A DNA stretch of 64,000 nt. Source: Selaginella tamariscina. Lineage: Eukaryota > Streptophyta > Lycopodiopsida > Selaginellales > Selaginellaceae. Below are positions 36,661-49,169 of this stretch, one piece after another. Both the position numbers and the translations under genes were made by a program. A model generated the notes under the pieces. That model ran no database searches and had not been told where the DNA came from. It saw only the letters and a list, made by a program, of their open reading frames with translations. Position 1 is the first letter of the stretch. The number at the start of each line of letters is the position of its first letter. Location of the stretch: positions 124,001 through 188,000 of the forward strand of contig PUQB01000305.1 in the NCBI GenBank assembly GCA_003024785.1, written 5' to 3'.

Positions 36661-39600
36661 AGATAAGTAAATTTGAAGATGACCCTGGAGAATAATCCAG
36701 GCCTGTCATATGCAGATATTCAAGCTCTAGTAATAACTCATGATCCATATCCGCAAGGAGAGGCCAGTGGTACTGAAGGTCATTCCAGCTTTGTTCCTCC
36801 ACAAATTTTGTACATTTCGAGTCAAGTGAAGCAGAGAAGCTACTTCAATCCACAATAATTTGAAGTGGGAGCAGTGCTTACAACTTTAAGAGCAGCAGCA
36901 ATGCCAACAAGGGCTCCATTTCACTGTCAAAGTTTGGACCATGTAACTATTGCAAGAAGATGGGGCATTTGAACAAAACCTGCCCAAACAAGGCAGCAGG
37001 AATGCCACAAGCAAGCGAGTTGAAGAACAAGGGTAATAACTGAATGATCCTCATGGTGATGACTAATATGAACTCTTGGGAGGAAGAAAATGTTTTCTGG
37101 TTGGACAGTTGTGCCAATGTTCATTGCACCCTAGTATTTGCCACTTTCAAAAGACTTACCAACTAGTTCCAGAGGGAGAAGGGGTTTTCATAGGAGATTG
37201 ACGACCCTTCAGCATTGTTGGAGTTGGCACAATGAAGATTCGCTTATGCAATGGTGAGATTGTGGAGCTTTGACAAGTACACTTTGTTCTCACACTTGGT
37301 GAAACACTTTTTTTAGCAAATGCTGGTTGGAAAGGGGGATGAGATTATCTACACCAACAAGAGAGGAGTCAGGATAGCATGAGGCCAGAGGTATGCTGGC
37401 AACTATAGACTCGACGCAACATTGATAGTATCCAAGAAATAGATTTTTTTGACACGCCATGAGACTCTTCAATGGTACTAGTGACTTGGTCATGCACACG
37501 AGGTAGCGATCCATGAAGTGGCTCGTGATCAAGCTCATCTTCTAGAGCTTCAAGTGATGGGAGAGAGCCTCTAGTTTTGTGAGGCTTGTAGCTTCAGACG
37601 GCAACATCCATAGCCATTTCTCAGTAAGGGCATTTGCTATAAGACCACTCAACCTCTAGAATTGGTGCACACAGATGTGTGTGGACCGATGCATGTTCAT
37701 CATTGAGTAGAAAGAAGTATTTTTGACATTTATAAATCGTTATCTAGAAATCTAAGGTGGCGAAGAACTTTTGACTCTACAAGATTATAGCAGAAATCGT
37801 GTGGCAAGGCCTCAAGATCTATACACTCAAGAGTGACCGAGGAGGCGAGTACCAAGTTGGCACACTTAGGAAGCTGTGCGAGGAGTTTGGGATCCAACAG
37901 CAGTACACAGCTCCATACTCGGCTCAACAAAATGGCGTTGCCGAGAGAATGAATCGCACCTTAGTCGAGACAACAAGATGCATGCTCATGCATGCAGGAA
38001 CACCGCTCAGCTATTGGGCAGAGGCCTTGAACACAACCACCTACATCCGTAATCGACTTCCAGCGAGGAGCATTAGTGGAGAAGTTCCCTTCACCATGTG
38101 GACAAGTTGGAGAGCCAATTTGAAGCATCTTCGAGTTTTTGGGTGTTTGGCATATGCACATGTTCCAGATTCACTTCAACACAAGCTAGAGGCAAAGAGT
38201 CGAGTGTGCATCATGGTAGGATATTGCCATGAGAGCAAGGCATACAAGCTTTACGATCCGATTCACCAGGAAATTATTGTGAACTGTGATGTTCGGTTTA
38301 ATGAAGTTGTTTTTTACAAGGATCGATTTAAGGTGTAGGTTTATCTAGGGGCATATGTTCTACTCAAAGAGGAACTGCTGGTGGTTTCTCAGGGCCAGAG
38401 GACAGCTACACCCCCACCTCCCCCAACCCCAAGACACTTCAGAACAAGAGTTTAGCACCGGGCTTCACTGACATCCTCAGCAACTAAGGAGGAGCTCGAG
38501 AGCGAGGAGGAGATTCCTCCTCTTGAGCAGGTTCCAAAGGAGGAGCTGCAAGCACCTCCACAAGTCCCTAATCCAACTCGGTCGATCAACACCATCACCA
38601 GAAGTGGGAGGATCAACTACAAGTCCTTGAAAGCAAGAGAAGTTGATGATCACATAATCTTGTTTTTCACCTCAAAGTACTCTCGGGAGCCATGAACAGT
38701 GCATGAGGCTTTAGCTTCACATGAGGCAGCAGATTGAAAGGCTACCATGGAGGAGTATACTTCTCTCCTCAAGAACCGAGTCTGGGATTTGGTAACTCTT
38801 TCCCCAGGTCAGAGAGCTGTGACTACAAAGTGGCTCTTCAAGCGCAAGCTAAATGCTTAGGGAGAGGTTCTCAGGTATAAAGCTCGTTTTGTAGCACAGG
38901 GATTCTCACATATTGCTGGAGTGGATTTTTATGAAACTTATTCACCAATGGTGAAGATGGCCTCCATTCGTCTCATTCTTCAGATAACAGCTCAAATGGA
39001 TTTGGAGGTTCATCTTTTTGTTGGAGGGGGAAGAATACACCACTCAGCCTGAAGGTTTCATGAAGAAAGGCCAAGAACACAAAGTTTGCAGTCTTTGGAA
39101 GGGCTCTTTACGGTCTCAAGAAATCTCCCCTTGCATGGTATAACCATGTGGACTGGTTTTTCACCTCCATCTAGTTTTGGAAGTCTTCAGTCGATGGAAA
39201 TGTGTACGTGTTTTGCCATGGAAGAGATTTTGCTTACTTTGCATTGTATATGGACGATAATATCATGGCTTCTAGTCAACTTCATTCTTCGAATAGAAGT
39301 TTCGATCTCAGTTTGAGATCTCAGTAGCAGGTGACCTGTGTTATTGTCTTGGGATACAAGTTTTTAGAGATAGAGCAACATGCGTAATGCAACTCTCCCA
39401 AGCCCATTATGTTCATGAATTTCTTAACAAGTTCAACATGGAGGACAGCAAGTTGGCCAGTACCCCATGGACGTGAAAGCTCAGCTCACTAATGCTCAAA
39501 AGCCGACATCTGAGGAGGAGAAGCGAGCCATGGCCTAGGTTCCCTATCGTCAAGCAGTTGGTTGTCTTCTATACCTAGCCATTTCAACAGATCCATATTT

Positions 39601-39671
39601 GGCTTTTGTAGTGGGAGTTGTTTCCCACTTTGTGGCAAATCCAAGTGAGGCTCATTGGATAGTAGTGAAAA
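36661..39671 (+). mobile_element. Ty1/Copia fossil beside copy C, left part
   Basis: Counterpart of 19840-22871, with gag zinc knuckle (CNYCKKMGHLNKTC), integrase (LKSDRGGEYQVGTLRKLCEE and YSAQQNGVAERMNRTLVE) and reverse transcriptase parts on the plus strand. A 14.28-kb DNA transposon interrupts it, and the rest continues at 53956. It is broken, with many breaks. Confidence 0.85.
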
Positions 39672-39698
39672 ATGCAAGTTGTAACTAAAATGGGCATG
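39672..39698 (+). repeat. Left terminal inverted repeat
   Basis: It starts ATGCAAGTTGTAAC and ends TGGGCATG, pairing with 53925-53951. It is also similar to 823-850. Confidence 0.88.
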
Positions 39699-40169
39699 GC
39701 TATAATCCCATTTCCTAATAATTAGCAATTTTAGTTATTTAATTAACATTTTCTAATATTAAAGAATATTCTTTAGAATATATGTTTGAAAAGAATATTC
39801 TTTAGAATATTCTATTTTGTATTCGACCCTTTAATAAATTATAGCATTCATTGAACAAAAATTAATAACATTATAAAAGTAGAAATTATATAATATATTG
39901 CCTAATATAACAATTAAGGAAGAGCATAAGAGGTACATTATATAAATATTGATGTTGTTATTAAAATATTAATATTTAAATATAACATTATTAATTAAAA
40001 ATTTGTAGTAGTAATAATATATATATATAAAATCCTATAATAATATAGTCAATCTTCCATATCATTTTTTAAATTTATATAGTTAAGTAAACAATTTGGT
40101 ACTATTATTAAAGAGTTTATAATAATTATGAATATTAAATATATGATATTTTATAATTTTGTAATTGCT
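39699..40169. other. AT-rich subterminal stretch of the transposon
   Basis: Very AT-rich, with GAATATTCTTTAGAATAT repeated near 39765-39812. No gene is seen. Confidence 0.6.
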
Positions 40170-43045
40170 TTAAGCTTCAGAAAACATACATTCCCTTGCA
40201 GTTTTGTTAATCGTGACTTTATCAACGCTTCTTGACATCCACCCATATCGAATGGATTTAACATTTATAAAACATGCTGGGTCTTTTTGATTGGGAGACC
40301 ATGTTTTCTCTAGGCATCCATTATATCTTTCGCTCTCCTTCTCGTGTCGCCTTTTTTGTGGTTTGAACCATGCAACCTTAACAATACTATTTTTTGTGAT
40401 TACTTCAGGTGTGTCGATAATTTGACCCATCCAAATAGGCTGATTATATGACGCATCTGGAGTAATGAGAACCATCATTAGTTTTTGAAGATCCTGGCAG
40501 CAATCAAAGTATGCTTTAGGTTTTTGGTTCCTTTGTCCAACAAAGTGTGGGGTTTGCACTTCCACATCACTACTGGCTTCTATGTCGTCTGTGCTCAGTG
40601 ATGTCATTTCAATCTCCTCTCGCCACCTTGTTTTAGGCCAAAAAGGGTGTTGCAATTCTGTACTTGTGACAGTAGGCCCTTCCAACTCTCGAACAACAGT
40701 CTCCCAATAGTCGACCACATGCTTATATAGTTCTGAGTAACCAGTTGCCTTATCAGAATTCTTTGGCATCGATTTTTGAACCCATGCCACATATTTTTTG
40801 ATGCCATCAATAATAACCTCTTGTTCCTTGAGCTGGGCACTCAATGGAATAGGGTCTGGTTGTCCTTCTGGGAGAAGTGGCTTTCCATTCTCTCCACTTT
40901 TGAAGAGCATTAACCCCTCTTTCGGTAACCACTCCTGCTCTGATGGCCGTAACTTGTACTGCATAATAGGTATACCATCTCGTATGGAGAAAAAGAATTG
41001 TAGCGGCACAAGGTGACCAACTAAAGAATCACTTCTTTTATATACTCCTTGAGAAATTTTTTGAAGTCTGGCACCTCAGTCACAAGCAAAGCACAACTTT
41101 TTTTGGAGATGCAATTTTCAAAAAGATTCATCATATGCGGTAAGGTAAGTGCACTTGTCCTTTTTGTAGAGTTGGAGACCTTGCTGAAGAACGCATCAAT
41201 ATCTTCATGAGTGTGACCAACCATAAGAAAACTGAGCGTGATTGTTTCAAACACACCTTTGGCAACAAGCATTGACAAGTATGCTAGCACATATCTAGAA
41301 AATAAAAGTAAGTATGAGCTTGAGAAACCCTTAAGTAAAATGATTTACCTATTTTTGTTCTCGCCTGCACAATTATCCATCTGTAAAAGCAAATGACGAG
41401 GAAGCTTATTTGATGTTGAGGACACATGTACACTATTTGAGCTAGATCCCTCCACTGAACCTGAACTCTCAACAGGGCCATCTGTTTTTTGTGCAGGTTG
41501 CTGACAATGCCTCTCATATTCCCAAGTAGCCTCAAGTGCAGACGTGTTCATGAGAGCATTATGTAAAGGTTGAAGGTGTTGTTTCTTCACTTTGAGATCA
41601 CTGATAGGACTTGTCTGTGAGTGGGCTTCAAGGTTTCTGAAACACATGGCAACGACCCAATAGTGAAATTGGAGTCGCTAGACCAATGTGGAAGTGAAAA
41701 GTGTCCATATGACTCACAACCGTGTCCATGTGTTAGCACACCTGTCAATGAAATCGGAAGTTTCATGACATTTCCAAGGCACTTTGGTGTTGCAAGAGCT
41801 TTGGAATGCTGGTCTTTGAATGATCCATCTTGTCATGGATCAAGCACAGGTACTCTGATGGGCGTGACACAGAAAGCATGCGGTGTGCATAGTACTGAGA
41901 CCGGCAAGTTTGTTGTGCAATCATGTGGGCCTCCATCTTCTTTTGAATGGAGTGATCTCCACCAAGGTTTTTGCACAAGCCTCTGCAGCCTTCAATGATG
42001 TACAAGTGTCACACTTAAAAAGCTAGAGTGTTTTGCAATCTCCACATCCTTAAAATGAGTATGTTGAAGGTACCAGTGCAGATTGCTTGAGCCCCATCTG
42101 AGGCACTTGTTCACATGTTCACACAGCTTCAATTGAGTGTAGATTGAAGGCAAAACCTTGAGATTTTCCCTGACCCCTGCATTTGTGGTTCGGCATTTGT
42201 GAGGCATCCTGTCTGCATTTGCTTCCACAAAAGCCTTGAGTATCTCTATGGCTGCCATAATGTGAGAGCGGGTTTTGACCAAGCGAGTGTTCCCATGTAC
42301 TGAGGTTCGCGCTCCATCTAGCCACTCATCCCTCCGACGGTAGAACGTGGTCTTTGGGATCCCGTATATACTGTACCAAGCTTTGAAGCAGATGGCCACC
42401 TTATTAAATACCATGGATGTACTCTGATAATGTCCGAGGCCATTCCATCAATACACCCAGTTAGTGCAGCATATACAAACTCATGCCTTTGCTTTTGGGT
42501 GAGCATACGAAAGACATGTCTACATTGGGTAATTTCATTCCGGTCTGCCATCTGACAACACTTCTTCTTGCAGCAGTCAATCGTGGAAATGCTCGTAACA
42601 CTTTCGGAAGATGTAGGATCCATCTTACCCTCTTGCTGAAACTTGCAGGGGAAGATCTACAACCCATGAATCGCCTTTTTCTTACAATAGGACCAATGCA
42701 AGGAACCTCTTCAAATATGAGTTGTTCTTCCGGGTTGTTATTATTGAAATCCAACCCAGAATATGTTGAACCATCTTGCCGTCTTAATTCAGATGTTCGC
42801 CACCTCAAGGGATCCAGGATGCCATTAGGTGAAACCTCTGTCACAACTACACCCACGAAGTCGGACCCTAGTTTCTCTTCTGACACTGCTTCCATTGGAT
42901 TTATAGCTGTGATGATGCCTCTCCCAACCTCAATCTCATGAAGAAAGAGAATCACCTCATCCATCAGCAGGCAAGCCATCATCTGGAAAACTCGTGCTAC
43001 TGTTTGTTTGTGACTCTGTATATTCTGTGTCAGCCTTGACTTCAT
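40170..43045 (-). CDS. DUF7869-type transposase-like gene
   Basis: The minus strand, read over several exons or frames, shows the order of DUF7869 proteins. First comes a Cys-rich N-terminal part (CCKKKCCQMADRNEITQC, 42540-42600), then a helix-turn-helix-like stretch (WYSIYGIPKTTFYRRRDEW) with HGNTR. The core motifs are LIHDKMDHSKTSIPKL (41832-41834 encodes the Asp), QMDNCAGENKN (41351-41380) and VGHTHEDIDAFFS (41195-41218). These D, D and H/E/D motifs look like an RNase H-fold catalytic core; the transposase role is inferred from position beside the inverted repeats. A 54-bp GT-AG intron (41348-41295) joins NKN to YVLAYLS. At least one frame change near 41020 suggests decay. Confidence 0.7.
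41295..41348 (-). other. 54-bp spliceosomal intron in the DUF7869-type gene
   Basis: On the minus strand GGTAAATCA opens and TTTTCTAG closes it. Removing it puts GENKN in frame with RYVLAYLSMLVAK, which is the conserved continuation in this family. Confidence 0.8.
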
Positions 43046-43091
43046 CCAAATTTCACAATACAGGAGAACCCTCCTAAAATTCCATTTCCGG

Positions 43092-44919
43092 TGTCATAGT
43101 TTTTACTATGACTTAACCCTTTACTTTGGATGTTGACTGTTGTTACCTACTGTACTATGTTGATGGACCTTAGATGTAGTAGGAAATAGGCTCGCTTAGT
43201 GCACTTGGGTATTTGGTGATGGTCCGGCCGGGTGTTATTAGGTATTTGCAGGAAACTCTAAGCGAAGCTAGAACTTACCTTCTAGAAACCCACCCCTAAT
43301 TTTGATGTCTCAAATAGGCTGATTGGTCTTTGCAGATGAGTTCGACGTGTTAAGTAGGGTTAGGAACACCCCTAGGGTTGACCTAACCTTAGGGTTTCCC
43401 TAACCCACGCCCTAAAACCCCCACCCCCTTGGGTAGGTTTAGGGGTAGGAGTAAGGGTGAGTTATAGGCTCATATTGTTAATTTATCTAAGGGGCTAAAA
43501 TTCAGTGCCATCCCACTTACACATATAGGAAAAGAGAGGGGGGGGGGCTCCGTCACATAAATAAGGTAAAGTATATGTAAGAGAGCTCCTGGGTTCATGA
43601 CTGAGTTCGTTGCTCTTCTGTTGGTGCAAGCTTTAGCTTGTGTCATTAAGGTACAACCCTCTGTTGTGCCGCCCTAACTTCCAGATGCCAGGGGTACGTC
43701 CCACCTTTGGGGTAGCTTACCCTTAACGTTGACGAATCCATGCCTGGGAGGTCTTGTCGGAATGCACGTTCCAAGAGGCAAAGGTTGAGGCTTGTCTCCA
43801 GCCTACTCCTCCACATCAAGCTAGGTATAGCACTCATAGCCAAGCAAGGCACATTCGTGTCCTTGTCCAACTGTGGGCGTGAGATCTTTTTTGACAGGTT
43901 CACGTTACCTGGTTCCTGAGGATTCATTGAGGGATTCTAGAGTTGGCATTTAGGAGCCACGTTTGTGGCACTTGGTGCAACTCTTGAATCTAAGGGCTAT
44001 AGCATGATAGCCCACATCGGGGAAGGCAGTGTCACATGGAGATGTGACACTGGGCTAAACGTCACATGGTGCAACGCCTGAGGCACGCCCTTTGGCGTTA
44101 TGTCATGGGCTTGTTGCCAAGGGGTTGGATACTTTAGCAAACAGACATGCTTGTGCTTGCACTAGGGTGCTAAGCCTTGGGCATCCGCTCAAGGGAGGTT
44201 AGGTCTCATAACTAGGTGTGCATTGGCACACTTGGCTAAGGGAGTGTTTCTCCCTAAAATTCAAGGGTTGAACAACCTAAACATGTTAGCAGGAGCCCTT
44301 TCATGAGGCACTCGCAAGGTCATGTGCTTAGGATTATCCCAAACCTAACCTTAAGGAGTTTGCTTAGCAGAACACCCGTGTCCGCTTACGGCACACACTC
44401 GTGTCCTCACTAAGTACTAGCCCTAGGTCTAGGGTATAACTTGGCCACTCAAACCCTTAGGGGTTAGTCGTGGTTTAGGGTACCCCTTGTCGCCCTAAAA
44501 GGTTGTACTCCCGGATGAGGGTGATTCCTCAAGGGGTAAGTGACAATGCCTTAGCTCTGTCCAGGGTATGTGGAACACACGTCTCCTTGATGGGGGTTAG
44601 GGCATGAGCCTGTCTAGGTCTTCTAGGGCAAGACCCTAAGTCAACTAGGGTTATCCCTTAAGGGTTTTGGAGGTAGACACTCTAGGGAGACTTAGGCTAA
44701 ACCCTAAGTCAACTAGGGTTATCCCTTAAGGGTTTTGGGGGCAGACATTCTAGGGAGACTTAGGCTAAACCCTAAGTCTCCTGTCCACTTGGGCATTAGA
44801 GTCTAACCTTAGGGGTCATTGAGGTTATTCTGGAAAACTTAGCGTTGTTCACATAAAGTGATGACGCCGAATGGCCACCTGGTAGCCACGTGTTGGCCCT
44901 TTAGGTTAAAACTCTGACA
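43092..44919 (+). mobile_element. Long-family LTR inserted in the transposon
   Basis: An 1828-bp LTR running TGTCATAG to CTCTGACA. It belongs to the family of 28695-30437 and 58624-60252, in opposite orientation. It contains an internal duplication of a stretch with CTAAGTCAACTAGGGTTATC (about 44636 and 44702). A primer-binding site follows, so this is a 5' LTR with at least some leader; no partner LTR was found before 53951. Fossil, inserted after the transposon formed. Confidence 0.85.
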
Positions 44920-44934
44920 ATTGGTATCGGAGCC
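44920..44934 (+). promoter_or_regulatory. Primer-binding site of the long-LTR family
   Basis: TTGGTATCGGAGCC directly after the LTR resembles the plant site TGGTATCAGAGC for initiator-methionine tRNA. It sets the family's orientation as plus here. Confidence 0.8.
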
Positions 44935-47386
44935 ATTCTCTGTGGTCAGCAGGACTGTCTAAAGTTGTAGTGTGTTTCATGGTTTAGTTAGTTTTAAATT
45001 TTTGAAGTACTTTATCACTTTCGGCTAACGTCTGAATTTTGCGCGAAGAGTTGGTCCTGAGATCTATAACTCTTCAAAGAACATCTACTTAATAAGTGAG
45101 TGTGGGTTATGGACTCCAATGTCAAAGGTAGCACTCGGGGGCAACTTCCAAGTTGCATGCCAGGTTACGTTTTCTCTAGGTTACTTTACCTTATGAATGT
45201 TCAGGTTTTTTACCATATACTTTCACAAGATGTGGCGTGTTAGTTTGTTCTAACTTACAAACTAAGTCTTGTGAAGTGGATCATGTGATATGCTAAGTTT
45301 ACACATTATTGAAATTTTTTATTTTTTTTAAGGTGTCTGAATTTGGGATAACACATGATTTGAAAACATATAGTATCTATTGAGTTTTGGCTTAGGTTAA
45401 GATTCAATATCATTTCCAGCAATAGTGTTCAAATGGGGAAAGACTTATGTTCAAATGTGCGTCTTTGACTTCGGAAAAATGGGGCATATTCAAACATAAG
45501 AGGAAACATTACATTCTGACAGAAGTTGTAAAATAAGCTCTCATTATAGTGCATGTTTTCCAGAGTGTAACTCCAGAAGCAGACTATGGTGATGAACTAT
45601 AATATAATGGAATGTTGGATATTGACATATGATAAATATGTTAAGCAATGGGTTTGAAGAGCTAATGAAGTCATAGTGTGTATATTAATATCATTTTCTT
45701 AATTACTTGAGTAATTAATCTTCTTTATATTAATGCGATATTCTTTATTATTTTCTTATTATTCCAAGAATATTTCAATATTAAACATGATTATCATAAT
45801 TAATTTAGTTAATATTTCAGTACTTGATCTACATTTGTATATATTAATGGGATTTTCTCAATTAATTTCTTTTTATTTCAAGAATATTTAGTGTTAAACC
45901 TTATTATCAATATTAAATTAATATATATTATTAAAACTATATATGGCTATATATTAAATAAAATCATATATTATTATGTATAATTTAAAATATGTTCATA
46001 TTGTGTTTATTAATATTATTTTCTTAATTATTCGATGTTTGTTTTGCACACATATATAAACACAATCCATTCATTGATATATTACCATGCACACGCATTA
46101 GAAGCACTTACAGAGACATATATACACACACATGCACATTGCCCTAAACTAAACTTGAGAAATTATATGTTGCTTCTTTATTGAAAAACATTATGTTCAA
46201 CGCATGTATGATCTATATGTACTCAGTCTGTGTGTATGTAACACATTGAATTTACACATGTAATATATATGTATGTCTGTGTGTATACATGTGTGTATGT
46301 ATATATGTGTACTAATATATGCAATGTGTACGATTTTCATTTGTTAACACTCTCTCTCTTCTCTCATACATACATAGTGTCACCATGCATATCCCTTCTC
46401 TTATACATACACACCATGCATGATCATGATCCATAATATGTAGCCTGTCTCTTCTCTCATACATATACATCATGCATGATCCATAATATGTATTGATTTA
46501 TTATGTAATATGTATAATGTATATCTGTGTATAATATGTGTATGTATATATGTGTACTAATATATTCAATGCGTACAAAATTAATTTTTTAACACTCACT
46601 CCTTTCATACATACACACCATGCATGATCCATCCTAACCCTAAACCCTATGTAACACATTGAATTTACACATGTAATATGTATGTATGTTTATGTGTATA
46701 CATGTGTGTATGTATATGTGTGTACTAATATATGCAATGTGTATGAATTTAATTTGTTAACACTCTCTCTCTTCTCTCAAACATATACACCATGCATAAT
46801 CCATAATATGTATTGTCTCTCTTCTCTCATACATACACAACGCATGATCCATAATATGTATTCTGTCTCTCTAATATTAATATGTATTAATATGTATGTA
46901 TGTCTATGTATATAATACTATGTGTGTATATATGTATTGCTGCACGTGAAACTTTAACACTCTCATGTACACACACATGTTAAACCCCTGCATGATTTTT
47001 ATTCTTGGGGTGTATGTGATACACCCATGCACACGCACACGCTGATAATATAATAAAAGAATATTCGTTTAGGGCGAATCTATAGTTTATTCTTTTTAAT
47101 ATTCTTAAAAGGAATATTCAATTAGGGTTAATATATATTCTATTCCTTTTAGGGTTTAGGTATATTCCTAGGGTTTCAAGAAGTAAGGCGGCAGAGGCAG
47201 CGGCTGTGAGATCAGATCCTCTCTCACACACAGGTGAGATCTCTCTCTCTCTCTCACACGCACACTCCTGAGTTTATTTATTTATTTTTATTCACATATA
47301 TATTTATATGTGTGTGTATTTTAATAATATAATTTAGATCTCTATCTCTCGCACACACACTCACACTCGTATACATATACACACAC

Positions 47387-47387
<1 letters not shown>

Positions 47388-47431
<44 letters not shown>
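47388..47431. repeat. (TA)n microsatellite
   Basis: An uninterrupted TA dinucleotide run of about 40 bp. Length is liable to assembly error. Confidence 0.9.
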
Positions 47432-47434
<3 letters not shown>

Positions 47435-47535
47435 ATATACATATAATATACATACATATATTATGTGTACCAGTATCTGTATAATTCTATTTATTTATTT
47501 ATCTCTCACACACACACGCACACTCCTATACATAC

Positions 47536-47620
<85 letters not shown>
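47536..47620. repeat. Long (TA)n microsatellite
   Basis: A TA dinucleotide run of about 80 bp with one CA interruption near its start, flanked by CA-rich runs on both sides. Confidence 0.92.
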
Positions 47621-47624
<4 letters not shown>

Positions 47625-47814
47625 TACACACACACACACAAATATATATGTGTGTGTGTGTATCTGTATAATTTTTTTAGCACACACATATGATAACATA
47701 TACATATGCATATGTGTGTGTGTATCAGTATAATTTTATCTGATTTGTTTATCTCTGGCACACACACGCACTCTCCTACACACATATATACATATAGATA
47801 TATATGTGTGTGTA

Positions 47815-48832
47815 GCGGCGGGATTAATCCCGTCGCTATATGGTTAGACCCTCGGCGGCGAGATTAATCCCGCCGCCTTCAGGCAGGCTATTTGGTTAGC
47901 CTCATGAGTGGCAAGATTAATCCCGCCTGCCATGGCCTGTGTGCTGGCCTAGGCGGCGGGATTAATCCTGCCGCATATGCATGCCCTGCGCGAATCTGGC
48001 GGATTTATCCCACCGCCATGGCCTGTCCGAAGGGCCTAGGCGGCGGGATTAATCCCGCCGATTCCGCACAGGGCATGGCGTCCGGGGGATTAATCCCGCC
48101 GCATGGCTGCGTGTGGGCCTAGGCGGGATTAATCCGCCGCGTACACATGCCCTGCCGGAATCGGGCGGGATTTATCCCGCGCCAAAGGCCTTCTGAAGGG
48201 CCTAGGCGGCGGGATTAATCCCGCGATTTGCACAGGGCATTGGCGTTCCGGCGGGATTAATCCCGCCGCCCAGGGCGTGCTGGGCCTGGGGCGGATTAAT
48301 CCGCCGCGTACGCATGCCCTGCCGAATCGGGCGGGATTTATCCCGCCAAAGGCCTGCCTAAGGCCTAGGCGGCGGGATTAATCCCGCCCGATTCGCAGGG
48401 AATTGGCGTCCGGCGGGATTAATCCCGCCGCATAGGGACCGAGTGAAGGCCGGGCGGATTAATCCCGAGCCTTCAATGCTTTGGAGGAATGAATCCCGCC
48501 ACCCTTCCTTTTTCTCCATTGGTGAGTCGGACCAATCCCAAACGTTTCTGTCTGAGACGTAGAAGGTTTACAACATACCAATGGAGGACTGGGAAGGGGG
48601 CGAGATTCATTTAACCATCCCTTACATGGTGGGCGAGATTAATCCCGCCGCCTTTCTGGAGTCACTGAAGGGGTGTGCCAAATAAATCCTGCCAGTTCTC
48701 TCTGAGACCGAGAAGGGTGGCAAGATTAATTCCGCACTCCCGTTCAAGGCCTCCAGAAAGGTGGCGAGATTAATCCCGCCCACTCTTTCAGGAGGCATTG
48801 AAGGGGTGGCGAGATTAATCCCGCCGCACCTT
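47815..48832. repeat. Array of about twenty 18-bp palindromes
   Basis: The palindrome GGCGGGATTAATCCCGCC, exact or with one to three changes, recurs about every 40 bp. In the middle of the array four subunits form a higher-order unit of about 165 bp (comparable starts near 48039, 48205 and 48368). Spacers recur too, for example GGGCCTAGGC and GCATGCCCTGC. The array is strongly GC-rich inside AT-rich DNA and lies between the microsatellites and the ParB-like gene. Left and right thirds are more diverged. Variants change both halves in a way that often keeps the dyad (GGCGGATTAATCCGCC), as if symmetry were under selection or a conversion process maintained it. Confidence 0.92.
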
Positions 48833-48939
48833 CCATGTGAATATATATGTGTATTAGTATATATAAGTTGCATATCTCATTTTATTTACTTTTATCATCT
48901 TATCATAATATTTCGAGTAAAAGCTAGGAATCTATGTAA

Positions 48940-49026
48940 AACTGTCCAGAGCTCACATTTGTGGTGGTTCTAAAACGAAATGTTATCTTTCTTTTGCACT
49001 AGCACAAATGTGAGCTTTGGACAGTT
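48940..49026. repeat. 24-bp stem inverted repeat upstream of the ParB-like gene
   Basis: Arms AACTGTCCAGAGCTCACATT (48940 onward, 24 bp) and its near-perfect reverse complement at 49003-49026 are separated by 39 nt. There is one mismatch in 24. It could fold as an RNA hairpin or be the remnant of a small inverted-repeat element. Confidence 0.88.
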
Positions 49027-49169
49027 AATTCGTCTACTTCTCTCTGTGTATTATTTTTGTATATTCGGGTTTATACAAGTGTGTGTGCGTTTTTATATGA
49101 TTTGTATTCATAGTGTATTATTTTGCAGAAGGACGATTTAATTAAACAAGGAGATCGAGTCATTAGTAT

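Larger units (their letters stand above)
44935..47814. other. Non-coding stretch with microsatellites in the transposon
   Basis: The first part is probably LTR-element leader. From about 45300 it is AT-rich without genes. A block around ACACATTGAATTTACACATG and GCAATGTGTA is present at about 46228-46370 and 46648-46790, with a shorter third copy at 46520-46632. CT/CA-rich repeats occur at 47215-47270 and 47340-47390. Repetitive open frames rich in Tyr/Ile here are not genes. Confidence 0.6.

Noticed and set aside
41621-41998. Plus-strand open frame of 125 codons across the DUF7869-type gene
   Set aside because: It is the complement of the conserved minus-strand coding sequence around the DKMDHSKT motif.
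42483-42941. Plus-strand open frame of 152 codons
   Set aside because: It overlaps the minus-strand N-terminal part of the DUF7869-type gene, which has the recognisable Cys-rich motifs.
47463-47785. Tyr/Ile-rich open frames on both strands
   Set aside because: They are translations of (TA)n and (CA)n microsatellites.
47815-48832. CRISPR-like array
   Set aside because: Spacers are themselves repeated and the unit is a GC-rich palindrome with a higher-order period in eukaryotic DNA; no cas genes are present.
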